Part shown: one piece after another, positions 1 through 7,679 of the stretch | Position numbering within the stretch: position 1 is the stretch's first letter | Layout of the letters: each line of letters starts with the position of its first letter | DNA from: JBBITI01 sp037440885 | GTDB taxonomy: Bacteria > Chloroflexota > Dehalococcoidia > Dehalococcoidales > UBA2162 | Direction: 5' to 3' | DNA length: 37,172 nucleotides | Assembly (NCBI GenBank): GCA_037440885.1 | Contig: JBBITI010000025.1 | Coordinates: 1-37,172 of the forward strand | Notes under the pieces: model-generated | Seen by the model: the letters and a program-made list of their open reading frames with translations, nothing else | What the model was told of the DNA's origin: nothing | Database searches by the model: none | Position numbers and translations under genes: made by a program

Positions 1-502
1 TCAGAGCCTCTACCTCCTGGCTAGAGACGGAGGAGGTATTAAAACCGGTGGGTATCCCCTCCCCATCATGAGCGATTACCCCGGAGGCGAAGAGCAATCC
101 TTTTATCTGATCCTGAGAGAGCTGCTGCCACTCCGGCGCGTGGCCGGCCAAAGGCTGCCAGCCGGTAGCTCCATCAGCTTTAATAACTAAAGCATTGGTA
201 CCGCCATGAAGGTATGCCAGCCGCGTAAGGCTCTCTACCCTGCCACTGACACTAGCATGGACCGGATTGGACGGTTCCTGGCTTCTTCCGACAATCTGGC
301 CAGCTTTAACCTTGTCTCCCTCTGTGACAAGGGGCTGGACCTCACGCCCACAACCGTCTTCCAACGGAATTAGCACCTTTGCGGGAAGGCCTAATTCAAT
401 TAACCTGTCCTCAGGTGCACCCTTGAGATTAAACCGATAACCCCCGGAGATTGTTTTTCTTACTACTTCGAGATCACTCACACCAACCGTCGATAAGTTC
501 AT
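1..502 (-). CDS. RnfC/NqrA-like electron-transport protein, N-terminal part (cut by window edge)
   Basis: An open frame of 167 codons starts at ATG (500-502) and runs off the left edge. It matches the N-terminal barrel-sandwich-hybrid region of RnfC/NqrA-type subunits: a lipoyl-like stretch GDKVKAGQ (residues 62-69) followed by NPVHASVSG (79-87). Near residues 147-154 it reads GEGIPTGF, where RnfC proteins usually have a glycine-rich G-G-A-G-F-P-T flavin/NADH loop, so that loop looks altered. RnfC couples NADH or ferredoxin to ion-pumping membrane complexes; PduS-like cobalamin reductases share the fold. The Fe-S and SLBB domains would lie outside the window. The ribosome binding site is weak (AGAG). 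Family confidence is good; the exact complex cannot be decided from this fragment. Confidence 0.72.
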   Translation of the reverse strand, partial: MNLSTVGVSDLEVVRKTISGGYRFNLKGAPEDRLIELGLPAKVLIPLEDGCGREVQPLVTEGDKVKAGQIVGRSQEPSNPVHASVSGRVESLTRLAYLHGGTNALVIKADGATGWQPLAGHAPEWQQLSQDQIKGLLFASGVIAHDGEGIPTGFNTSSVSSQEVEAL

Positions 503-726
503 TTAATCTCTAACCGTAAGCCTTTCCGCGGGCAAACTTAGTTTTGCCAAAATTTTTTGCAACCGGACAGCTGCCGCTGCACTCCGCCATTTTACCATTA
601 TCCTGAGCACGTTGTCGCATCGAGGCTGAACTGTGCACAACCCAACCGCAGCGAAACAAAAATAAGGAAAATTGATAACAAATCCCTTGTGAACAATTAA
701 TGAAGCTGTTAACACCATGAAGCTGG

Positions 727-924
727 ATGGAAAGCGGACAATTAAGAGCGCATAAAACAAGCAAACGCGAAGTTGCTGAACTCCTGAAGGCGGTAGACCG
801 CGACCTTGCAGACTCCCAACTACAAAGATTAAGCGCGAATAGGTGGTTTGCCACAGCTTACAGCTCTGCATTGCTCGTGGCCACTCTCGCTTTGGTAGGC
901 GACGCACGAACCAAAGCCCGATGA
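727..924 (+). pseudogene. Short HEPN-like protein, probably truncated
   Basis: A 65-residue frame with coding character: after a basic start, residues about 15-50 read like the conserved helix of small HEPN-type proteins, with A-E-L-L-K-A-V-D-R-D-L-A-D, then L-S-A-N-R-W-F-A-T-A-Y and a small-residue helix A-L-L-V-A-T-L-A-L. Relatives known to me continue with a basic-histidine region and about 60-80 more residues. Here the frame hits TGA right after the second helix, so the C-terminal half is missing. HEPN proteins are often RNases or nucleotidyltransferase partners in toxin-antitoxin modules. No partner nucleotidyltransferase is visible. A functional short protein is possible but less likely. 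Confidence 0.45.
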
Positions 925-929
925 GCTAA

Positions 930-1247
930 AGCACCCTTTTTTTCACATGGAATATCAATGAGTTTGTATTATGGGAAACGGAAGCTACAAAAATATCGTC
1001 GCAAGAGGGAAAGTACCGGTCCCGGGAAGTAACCAGCATTCAACGTGAGGGGCATCTTGAGCTTCCTTTAACTGCTCATGCTATAAGAGGCTGGGTGCGG
1101 GAGTACTTGACAGAATTTGTTCAGATTATTCGTGGAACGGCAATCAACGGGGTTAAATCTTCGGAGAAGTTCATTGAGGCGCTCTTCTTTGGTAAAGAAG
1201 GTTTGATGGAACTACTTCCAACCATTAAAATAAAATATTCTCAATAG
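930..1247 (+). pseudogene. Open frame of 105 codons without a start codon (gene remnant?)
   Basis: From the TAA at 927-929 to the TAG at 1245-1247 the plus strand stays open in one frame. It reads like protein (for example E-G-H-L-E-L-P-L-T-A-H-A-I-R-G-W-V-R-E-Y-L and F-I-E-A-L-F-F-G-K-E-G-L-M-E-L-L). There is no ATG until near the end and no ribosome binding site, and the frame opens beside a run of seven T (937-943). I do not recognise the family. It is in a different frame from the HEPN-like fragment just upstream, so the two may be remnants of one or two decayed genes. Low confidence. Confidence 0.25.
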
Positions 1248-1294
1248 GGATTACCCCACTTCCATACCCGAGAATACCAAGGAAATATCATAAT

Positions 1295-1308
1295 ATCTTA
1301 TATAAGAT
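1295..1308. promoter_or_regulatory. Perfect 14-base AT-rich palindrome upstream of the arrestin-like gene
   Basis: The sequence ATCTTATATAAGAT is its own reverse complement and lies about 60 bases before the arrestin-like start. It could be an operator or part of the promoter. No regulator can be assigned. Confidence 0.3.
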
Positions 1309-1368
1309 CTCTAGAAAGAGAATAATAAGAAATCACGCATGATCCAATTGAAATAAAAGGAGGCAAAG

Positions 1369-1851
1369 ATGTTTGGTAAAGGAAAGATTAATATCGTGAT
1401 TGCGAAGGCGCACTTTGTTCCTGGAGACACCATTTCCGGCAACATTACATTAACATTAAAGAAGCCCGTGAAAGCTAGAGGACTGAGTATATCCTTAATC
1501 GGGGAGCAAAAGACAACCCAGAGGAAAGACATGACAGGCAGCCAGAATATGTCAACTACTACACAGCGTACGCGCATCTACGATTTCAAGCATCAGATGG
1601 ACAGTGAAAAGGAATACAGCCAGGGGCAAGAATATCGATTCGAGATCAAGATTCCGGCAGATATCCTGAGTGCGAAACCGCAGATACCAGAACTTGGAGG
1701 CAAGCTGGGACAGGGATTGAAGATAGCACAAGCGGCAGCTGCGATGACGGGCGCACTTCCACTTCAACAAACCAAGTGGTATCTGCTCGCCAAACTTGAC
1801 ATTCCCGGGGGATTAGACATCATTAAAAAGGCTGACGTGATAATAGGATGA
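1369..1851 (+). CDS. Arrestin-fold (Spo0M-like) protein
   Basis: A 160-residue protein with a very strong ribosome binding site (AAAGGAGG, 6 bases before ATG). Residues 1-50 show the arrestin-N beta-sandwich signature seen in bacterial and archaeal Spo0M-like proteins: F-V-P-G-D-T-I-S-G-N-I-T-L-T-L at about 17-31, then K-A-R-G-L-S-I-S-L-I-G-E. A central polar segment (D-S-E-K-E-Y) precedes R-F-E-I-K-I-P, another arrestin strand. It is shorter than Bacillus Spo0M (about 250 residues), so it may be a single-lobe version. There is no signal peptide, so it is probably cytoplasmic. Arrestin-fold proteins bind other proteins; the partner is unknown. It converges on the MazEF pair. Confidence 0.7.
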   Translation: MFGKGKINIVIAKAHFVPGDTISGNITLTLKKPVKARGLSISLIGEQKTTQRKDMTGSQNMSTTTQRTRIYDFKHQMDSEKEYSQGQEYRFEIKIPADILSAKPQIPELGGKLGQGLKIAQAAAAMTGALPLQQTKWYLLAKLDIPGGLDIIKKADVIIG

Positions 1852-1894
1852 ACCGGTTTCTCGTTCTAAGGGCAGGAATTTATTATGGTTACAG

Positions 1895-1920
1895 AATAAC
1901 ATATAGTGTTATTTTCTCTT
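1895..1920 (+). terminator. Weak AT-rich hairpin between convergent genes
   Basis: AATAAC (1895-1900) and GTTATT (1908-1913) form perfect 6-base arms with a 7-base loop, followed by a T-rich tail. It lies between the arrestin-like stop and the mazF stop. The stem is A+T rich, so terminator strength is doubtful. Confidence 0.35.
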
Positions 1921-2237
1921 CAGAGCCTTAAGTCAAGAGCGAAAGCTATTGCCTTTGCGACCAAAGCAATCTTCTCAGTAGATAGTGTAGTAATACGCTC
2001 GACCAGTCTGGCCTTTGGAATGGTGAGAATATCATCCAGGTTAACCACGCAATCCTGGGGCATCCCATCATTGGTATCAAGAGGTACTTCCACCGGAATA
2101 TCACGCACCGTGCGGGTGACAACTCCGACAATGACCGATGTTCTCACTTTATAGGCGCTGTCCCTGGAAAGTAAAACCACTGGTCTTCGTCCGGCAGGCG
2201 GCGGTAATTCAGCCCACCAGACCTCACCGCGTCTCAT
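1920..2237 (-). CDS. mazF: MazF/PemK-family toxin endoribonuclease
   Basis: A 105-residue MazF-type mRNA interferase, which would cleave RNA at short sequence motifs and stop translation. Features seen: the start M-R-R-G-E-V-W-W-A-E-L (beta-barrel strand 1), G-R-R-P-V-V-L-L-S-R-D with the catalytic arginine region, the N-L-D-D-I turn and a C-terminal helix. The second ATG is preferred: AGGAGG lies 7 bases upstream of it, whereas the first in-frame ATG (2241-2243) is only 1 base from that site. The chosen start overlaps the antitoxin stop by one base (TAATG), a typical translational coupling. The complete domain suggests an active toxin. Confidence 0.88.
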   Translation of the reverse strand: MRRGEVWWAELPPPAGRRPVVLLSRDSAYKVRTSVIVGVVTRTVRDIPVEVPLDTNDGMPQDCVVNLDDILTIPKARLVERITTLSTEKIALVAKAIAFALDLRL

Positions 2238-2488
2238 TACCATGCCTCCTCAGTAAGAATCTCCCCGGTCATTAATATTTGGGCTTCTCCCGCTGCGGCA
2301 TCCTCCGGCAGTTTTCTGTAACCCTGCTGATACTTATGATCCATCTCTTCCGATTCCGCTTGTTCCAGATACTTCCAGCATGCCCGTCGGATAATTTCCG
2401 ATCTGGTTTCAGACCTCTTTTTTGAAACTCTATCAAGTTCGGTAAGCAGATTCTCATCAACAGGAACCTGGATTACTTTCTTAACCAT
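2237..2488 (-). CDS. mazE: MazE-type antitoxin, ribbon-helix-helix
   Basis: An 83-residue partner of the downstream MazF. Residues 1-45 are a ribbon-helix-helix (CopG/MetJ-like) DNA-binding domain: strand K-K-V-I-Q-V-P-V-D, helix L-L-T-E-L-D-R-V-S-K-K, then R-S-E-I-I-R-R-A-C-W-K-Y-L. The acidic tail (residues 50-83) is the expected toxin-neutralising segment. The start was set at the ATG with GGAGG 6 bases upstream (2486-2488); a longer frame to 2515 lacks such a site. It probably represses its own promoter through the palindrome at 2523-2536. Confidence 0.85.
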   Translation of the reverse strand: MVKKVIQVPVDENLLTELDRVSKKRSETRSEIIRRACWKYLEQAESEEMDHKYQQGYRKLPEDAAAGEAQILMTGEILTEEAW

Positions 2489-2517
2489 AGCATTCCTCCA
2501 CATGACCTTACACAATT

Positions 2518-2546
2518 ATTATACATATTAATATGTGTATTTTAAA
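2518..2546 (-). promoter_or_regulatory. mazEF promoter with internal palindromic operator
   Basis: On the minus strand a perfect TATAAT -10 box lies at 2518-2523. A perfect 14-base palindrome, ACATATTAATATGT (2523-2536), fills the spacer upstream. The -35 region (about 2541-2546, TTTAAA-like) is poor. This layout suits repression by the ribbon-helix-helix antitoxin. Confidence 0.6.
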
Positions 2547-2698
2547 ATTACAATTCTTAGGAAATCAAAAAAGTTAAACAAAAAAGTCTACCTGTGAATG
2601 AATATAGGAAAACTAACAAACTGGATCCGAACCATACTCAGGCTTGAAGTTGAATAGAAAACTGTGGCCAATCAGCGGTTTTGAAGCTAAGTGAAATT

Positions 2699-2773
2699 TG
2701 GTAGCGGGGGTTGGATTTGAACCAACGACCTTCGGGTTATGAGCCCGACGAGCTGCCACTGCTCCACCCCGCG
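2699..2773 (-). tRNA. Initiator tRNA-fMet (anticodon CAU), CCA encoded
   Basis: The reverse complement folds as a full cloverleaf: acceptor CGCGGGG/CCCCGCU, D arm GAGC/GCUC, anticodon stem UCGGG/CCCGA with loop CUCAUAA, and T arm GUUGG/CCAAC with UUCAAAU. Three G-C pairs at the base of the anticodon stem and an unpaired first base (C1 opposite U72) are the hallmarks of bacterial initiator tRNA. The anticodon is the complement of 2739-2741. The 3' CCA is genomically encoded (2699-2701). The D loop is short (7 bases). Confidence 0.95.
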
Positions 2774-2792
2774 TTATGGTGTTGTAAAAATG

Positions 2793-2822
2793 ATTATAAT
2801 CTTGTCCGACGGCGAGTGTCAA
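2793..2822 (-). promoter_or_regulatory. Consensus sigma70 promoter for the initiator tRNA
   Basis: On the minus strand a perfect TTGACA (2817-2822) and a perfect TATAAT (2793-2798) are separated by 18 bases. The predicted start lies about 13 bases before the tRNA 5' end. This is the best-matching promoter in the window. Confidence 0.85.
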
Positions 2823-2875
2823 ACAGTTTGCATCGGATTGAACCCTGTTTTAGGCAATAATGTTTCCGGAACAGG

Positions 2876-4006
2876 TCAATCGGCAAGGATAGCCCCACCA
2901 ACCAGGGAGCGGTTGATCTCAAGCGATGTAGCAATCCCGGTGGCACCGCTAATAGCACGGCAGATCATTTCAATTTTAAATTCACGAGTATACCCGTATG
3001 CGCCGTGGATGCGGCGCGCCATCTCGGTAATTTCAATGGCGGCGGGCACAACGAAAAGCTTGGCGGCTGCGGCTTCGGTGAGCCAGCCGGGGGCTTGTTT
3101 ATCGGCAAGGAAAGCAGCGCGATAAGTGGATATCCGGGCGGCATCGAGTTTAGCCTTCATATCGGCGAGCATCCAACGGATACCCTGGAGGCCGGAGATA
3201 GGTCTACCTCGTGAAGTGCGGGCACGCGCGTATTTCACGGCTTCATCGAAGGCAGCCTGCGCCAGCCCGACACAAGCACCACACTGTTCGATCTTTTCGA
3301 AGCCGATCCAGTGGAGAAGGACCGTATAACCGTCGCCTTTTTTCCCAAGGAGATTTTTGGCCGGTACCCGGAGATTGCGGAAATAGACATCGGCGGCTTC
3401 CATGCCACCTCCGCCCATCAACTCCCAGACCTTTGATACCGAATAGCCGTCACCGTTTTTAGGAATCACAAAAGCGCTGCACCGGCCGTTTTCATCCCGG
3501 GCATACAAGACGGCATATCCATCTCGAGCACCGAAACTGCTGAAGCGTTTCACACCATTGATAATATAATCGTTGCCGTCGGGAGTAGCGGTGGTAAGCA
3601 AAGCCGATGGGTCAGACCCGGTATCAGCTTCAGTGAACTGGACACTGGGGTAACCTTTTCCTTCACAAAGCGGACGGATAAAACTATTTTTAACTTCCTC
3701 GGAACCGAACTGAGCAAGACAATCAGTGACGCTGTTATTGAAGCCGGCGAGCCACCAGGCCCCGGTACCAGAATAAGCGATCTGCTCGCAAGCAAGCGTG
3801 GCATTAAGCTTGCCGGCCTGGGTGCCGCCATAGTTGCGGGGGGCGGCGATCCCGAAAATACCGATGGCGGCCATTTTACCAATCAGATCGTCAGGCAACC
3901 GGGCATTATGGTCGATCTGTGCTGCGATCGGTTCGATCTCACGCTCGGTGAACTTCTTCACAAGCATCTGGAGCGCAAGCTGTTCTTCTTGAAGGTCGAA
4001 GTCCAT
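2876..4006 (-). CDS. Acyl-CoA dehydrogenase, isovaleryl-CoA-dehydrogenase-type active site
   Basis: A 376-residue FAD-dependent acyl-CoA dehydrogenase (family length about 380) that oxidises an acyl-CoA to the 2-enoyl-CoA. Seen: N-terminal helices (M-D-F-D-L-Q-E-E-Q), the F-T-E-A-D-T-G-S-D FAD/substrate segment (124-132), the V-G-L-A-Q-A-A-F-D-E-A helix (246-256) and a C-terminal R-R-I-H-G-A-Y-G-Y. The usual catalytic Glu of Y-E-G-T is absent (I-A-T at 358-360). A Glu at 237 instead sits at the position used by isovaleryl-CoA and long-chain enzymes. Start chosen at ATG 4006 with GGGAG 5 bases upstream; the longer frame to 4063 has no such site. Substrate unknown. Confidence 0.88.
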   Translation of the reverse strand: MDFDLQEEQLALQMLVKKFTEREIEPIAAQIDHNARLPDDLIGKMAAIGIFGIAAPRNYGGTQAGKLNATLACEQIAYSGTGAWWLAGFNNSVTDCLAQFGSEEVKNSFIRPLCEGKGYPSVQFTEADTGSDPSALLTTATPDGNDYIINGVKRFSSFGARDGYAVLYARDENGRCSAFVIPKNGDGYSVSKVWELMGGGGMEAADVYFRNLRVPAKNLLGKKGDGYTVLLHWIGFEKIEQCGACVGLAQAAFDEAVKYARARTSRGRPISGLQGIRWMLADMKAKLDAARISTYRAAFLADKQAPGWLTEAAAAKLFVVPAAIEITEMARRIHGAYGYTREFKIEMICRAISGATGIATSLEINRSLVGGAILAD

Positions 4007-4136
4007 GAAATCTCCCGTATTTTCTTCTAATTTGAGTTTATAACAGGGAAAGGAAAGTGGCAACTGGACATGGCAACGGAGATGGAGGGGTGGATAGAAG
4101 GAGTAAGCGGCAGGCGCAGAGCGTGAGTTTGACTAG

Positions 4137-6644
4137 CTATTCAATCTCAATGTGCCTGGGTAATGATCTTTCAATAGCTTTACAAAATAATTTAACCAAC
4201 TCTGGATCAAACTGAGTTCCGGCACAACGCCGTAGTTCATCCAATGCTTCCTGGGGTGTAAGTTGATTACGATAAGGGCGAACGGAGGTTATGGCATCAT
4301 AAGTATCTGCGATTGTTAAGACACGTGCTTCAATGGGAATTTCCTCACCCTTAAGACCGCCGGGATAGCCGGACCCGTCATAGTGTTCATGGTGATGCAG
4401 GATGGCAGGCAGGCAATTAACCAGGTCGATCACATGTTTCAGAATCTCCATGCCTAATTCGGGGTGTGCTTTAAGCGGTTCCCATTCGTCATCAGTAAGC
4501 GGTCCGGCTTTATTCAGGATAGAGTCCGGAACGGCGATCTTACCGATGTCGTGAAGCAGACCGGCGGAGCGGATAGTCGCTATTTTTTGGGGAGGAAAAC
4601 CGAGGGCTTCAGCCATATTGACGGCGTACTGGCTGACTTTCTTCGAATGTCCATAGGTATAATGATCCTTGGCATCCACAGTAGCTGCCAGAGCGTAGAT
4701 GATACTGACCGCACGCTCCTTGGATTCCAGTTCCGAGCCGATTAATGATGTTTGTCCCTTGGTTACTTCAGAAGACAGGACTACCCGGTTTCGGCCGGAT
4801 TGTTTGGCTTGAAATAAAGCCGTGTCAGCGCGGCTGATAATATCCTGCTTGGTCATACCATCAATCGGCCAGGTGGAGACTCCGAGGCTAACGGTGACCG
4901 GTATGGTACCGGGGCTGGCTTTAGCCTCGATCGTGTTGCGGATTCGTTCTGCCACTTTATAAGCGTCATTCAGCCTTGTGCTGGGAAGAATTATGGCAAA
5001 TTCTTCGCCCCCATATCGAAAAGCCATATCCACGCTACGGATGGAGGTCTCGATACAGCGGCCGACATTGCGTAATACTTCGTCACCGGTAAGATGCCCG
5101 TAGTTATCGTTGAAAGTCTTAAAATGGTCGATGTCGAGGAGGATCAAGGAGAAGATTGACCCAAAACGGGCACCGCGCGCAATTTCGCGATCGAGTAGTT
5201 CATGAAAGTGGCGGTGGTTATATAGTTCAGTGAGGCCATCGGTATTGGCCCAGATGACTGCCTGGGAATACATCCGGGCATTATCAATAAGAATACCGGC
5301 TTGATTGGACATGCTTTTGATCAATTCAATATCTTCACTCAGATAGAGACGATTATTCTGTTTTTTGCCGAGGGCGAGGATACCGATCAGCTTTTCGCGA
5401 CTTTTGATAGGATGTAGAAATTCGAGCCCGGAATTTATCAGCCGGGTTCGGTCGACTTCCCAGAGACCTTTAAGCTGAGGTAACGAATCGATCTGTTTCA
5501 GATCGACCGGGTCATTTTCTTTTTGCAGCAAAGCAACCATCGGATTATCCAGGCTGAAAGAAAGTGCCTCTCCTTTCGGGTCTTCGGGATAAGTAAAATG
5601 GGTGACGAAATTACCGCCACCGTTCTCCTGGAACAGCAATCTCGCCTGGGTAATGCGCAGCGCGTTGCAGACCGGAGCGAGCATGGCGTCGGCTAATTGA
5701 TTCAGCTCGATAATATTGCTCATCCGGCTGCTAAAAGCAAGTAGGGTCTCCCGAGAAATGTAGGAATCACCGTAAAAAAGGCGGTCGACAGCAGTTTGAC
5801 TTATTCGAACCAGCGGCCGGACAAAAAAGAGGACAAGAATCAAGACAAACAGGGTGACTATCAACATGGCAACAAATTGATATTCCTGGAAGTACTCCCG
5901 GCTGAACAAAAAAGACCCGATGATGATACCCGCTGATACGAGTACGAGTAAGGAGTAAGCAAGACTGCGGCGGATGACAAAACGGATATCGAGGAGATTC
6001 AACCGGGTTATCGTGTAAGTTATTATCAAAGCGTTGGCTATATTACCTATATGGTCGGTGGGTAATCCAACTAATACTGGGGTGAAGGGAGTAACGTAGC
6101 TGATTAATACAAGGATACTCCAACCGATGATTAGATACATTGTACGGTTGCGGTCAGCGGGGTCCTTCGAGTTGCGGTATTTTCTGATAAGCATCGTCAG
6201 AGTTAATGCGAGGATGGGTACCAATACAGCAGCAAGAATATATTCCCATGGTTTAATGTCATGGAATAGGTATCCATTTTCCATCCATGCGCTCTTTATT
6301 ATCTTGCTGGTCAGGCCGAGTACTAGTGTTATCAAAGTGAATATATAGCCCAGATAAACCATTAACCCCGCCGGTTTTCCCGTATAGGATCTGACAAAGT
6401 GATAATAAGTGACGGCGACCAGTGGTATAGCGGCGATAACGAGGCTATTCCAGAATTTCAGATATTCTTCAGAGGCAGCGTTATTCCGGATCATCATGAA
6501 TGTCACAAAACTCCAGATCGCCGAGGTAGATAAGAAAATGGCAAAAACACGATCGACGTGTTTGCGGGTTTGCTGTAAAACGATAATGAATAACGCTGTA
6601 AAAGTGACAAAACCAATCAGAGGAATCAAAGCCCAGAGATTCAT
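4137..6644 (-). CDS. Membrane diguanylate cyclase / HD-GYP phosphodiesterase
   Basis: An 835-residue signalling protein. Residues about 1-280 form eight or so membrane helices resembling the 7TM sensor module of histidine kinases; about 300-460 look like a GAF domain. A GGDEF domain follows with intact GGEEF (545-549) and an RxxD inhibitory site (536-539). The C-terminal HD-GYP domain has HDIGK (about 698-702), HHEHYDGSGYP (about 751-761) and the following G-G-L-K-G. Both making and breaking of cyclic-di-GMP are therefore plausible. ATG 6644 was chosen because M-N-L-W-A-L starts the first helix; a TTG at 6680 (12 residues longer) is possible. No strong ribosome binding site is seen at either. 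The ligand is unknown. Confidence 0.88.
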   Translation of the reverse strand: MNLWALIPLIGFVTFTALFIIVLQQTRKHVDRVFAIFLSTSAIWSFVTFMMIRNNAASEEYLKFWNSLVIAAIPLVAVTYYHFVRSYTGKPAGLMVYLGYIFTLITLVLGLTSKIIKSAWMENGYLFHDIKPWEYILAAVLVPILALTLTMLIRKYRNSKDPADRNRTMYLIIGWSILVLISYVTPFTPVLVGLPTDHIGNIANALIITYTITRLNLLDIRFVIRRSLAYSLLVLVSAGIIIGSFLFSREYFQEYQFVAMLIVTLFVLILVLFFVRPLVRISQTAVDRLFYGDSYISRETLLAFSSRMSNIIELNQLADAMLAPVCNALRITQARLLFQENGGGNFVTHFTYPEDPKGEALSFSLDNPMVALLQKENDPVDLKQIDSLPQLKGLWEVDRTRLINSGLEFLHPIKSREKLIGILALGKKQNNRLYLSEDIELIKSMSNQAGILIDNARMYSQAVIWANTDGLTELYNHRHFHELLDREIARGARFGSIFSLILLDIDHFKTFNDNYGHLTGDEVLRNVGRCIETSIRSVDMAFRYGGEEFAIILPSTRLNDAYKVAERIRNTIEAKASPGTIPVTVSLGVSTWPIDGMTKQDIISRADTALFQAKQSGRNRVVLSSEVTKGQTSLIGSELESKERAVSIIYALAATVDAKDHYTYGHSKKVSQYAVNMAEALGFPPQKIATIRSAGLLHDIGKIAVPDSILNKAGPLTDDEWEPLKAHPELGMEILKHVIDLVNCLPAILHHHEHYDGSGYPGGLKGEEIPIEARVLTIADTYDAITSVRPYRNQLTPQEALDELRRCAGTQFDPELVKLFCKAIERSLPRHIEIE

Positions 6645-6702
6645 ATCAGTCAAAACATCCCTGACATGAGATGATGACAACTATACGTTTCATGTCAGCC
6701 AA

Positions 6703-6731
6703 ATTATCACCGATGCTTCAGGTGTTGTCAA
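6703..6731 (-). promoter_or_regulatory. Promoter of the GGDEF/HD-GYP gene
   Basis: On the minus strand a perfect TTGACA (6726-6731) and GATAAT (6703-6708) are separated by 17 bases. The expected transcription start (about 6696) leaves a 16-base leader to the TTG or about 50 bases to the ATG. Confidence 0.65.
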
Positions 6732-6819
6732 TCATATGTAAGCGTCTAACGAGCATTATGAACCAAATTACCAATAAAAACAGTACTGTTTGCTATAAGG
6801 ATATGTAAAGAAAAAAGAG

Positions 6820-7626
6820 CTATAAGTTTACCTTGCCGACAATCAGACGGCGATCGACAAGGTCAAGATAGGTGAAATACGGAGCTTCCGGTACGTCTCT
6901 TCCAATGATGATATTCATGGCTTCAGTCGTTGCCTGCAGAGCAGCTAATCCTGCCCCTATCGAACTTGTTGGTACCGGGATTTTTCCGGATAAAACATCT
7001 TTCAACAAAGATGTAGCCTGTACATAGCTGGGTGTAACCGGTAGTATACAATCGATCGGGACATCAATTCTTTGAGTTTCATAGGGATTTATGTCTTTGG
7101 ATATCTTGTTATATTCTTCGAGAGTTATTCCTCCAGGACTAAAAACAACGGAAATTGCCCCAAAACCAATAGCGGCTGAAAATAAGTAATGTAAGCCCAT
7201 TCGCCTAGCTTCTCTTTGCAAGAGGATGGACTCAGCGATCATCCCAAAATCCATAGCATCGATAATCACTTTACAGTCATTTAAGAATGAAACGATTCCA
7301 GCATTCCTGGTTACGCCTGTCGTATTATATTCGATATCAGCTAGAGGGTTAATATCTTTTAACAGTTTAACTATTTCTTCTGTTTTATTTTTACCAATAT
7401 TTCTAGTAGTTGCACCGAATTGACGGTTGATGTTACTGACTTCAAAATCGCCCGGATCAGTTATACGCAACCCACCTACACCCAATCTTATCAATCTCTC
7501 GGCGGCAAGGCCTCCGATTCCTCCCAAACCGGCAATAGCTATTCGCGCGCCACGAAGTATTTCTTGTTCTTCTGATGAGATAAGACCGGCATTTCGTTCA
7601 AAATAATGCTGGTATTGATACTCCAT
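6820..7626 (-). CDS. ThiF/MoeB/HesA-family adenylating enzyme (E1-like)
   Basis: A 268-residue E1-like protein. It has the nucleotide loop G-L-G-G-I-G-G (33-39), the acidic turn D-P-G-D-F-E (57-62), the N-I-N-R-Q motif with the ATP-contacting Arg (R68), and I-I-D-A-M-D in the position of the MoeB/ThiF aspartate. MoeB and ThiF activate the C-terminus of a ubiquitin-like sulfur carrier, while HesA-like and MccB-like members modify other peptides. The zinc-binding CxxC pairs of MoeB are absent and no ubiquitin-like gene is nearby, so a non-standard substrate is likely. It lies 53 bases downstream of the GH3-type gene, probably in one transcript. The true reaction is unknown. Confidence 0.78.
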   Translation of the reverse strand: MEYQYQHYFERNAGLISSEEQEILRGARIAIAGLGGIGGLAAERLIRLGVGGLRITDPGDFEVSNINRQFGATTRNIGKNKTEEIVKLLKDINPLADIEYNTTGVTRNAGIVSFLNDCKVIIDAMDFGMIAESILLQREARRMGLHYLFSAAIGFGAISVVFSPGGITLEEYNKISKDINPYETQRIDVPIDCILPVTPSYVQATSLLKDVLSGKIPVPTSSIGAGLAALQATTEAMNIIIGRDVPEAPYFTYLDLVDRRLIVGKVNL

Positions 7627-7679
7627 GTCTATAATTACCTACCTCATTTAAAAAAATAATCCCCGATAAACTAGATTGC

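Noticed and set aside
503..907. Minus-strand open frames upstream of the rnfC-like gene (134 and 114 residues)
   Set aside because: They overlap in different frames, lack ribosome sites, and their composition is not protein-like. They lie opposite the HEPN-like fragment.
2613..2822. 69-residue frame through the initiator tRNA
   Set aside because: It reads straight through the tRNA cloverleaf and its promoter; this is a well-known false frame.
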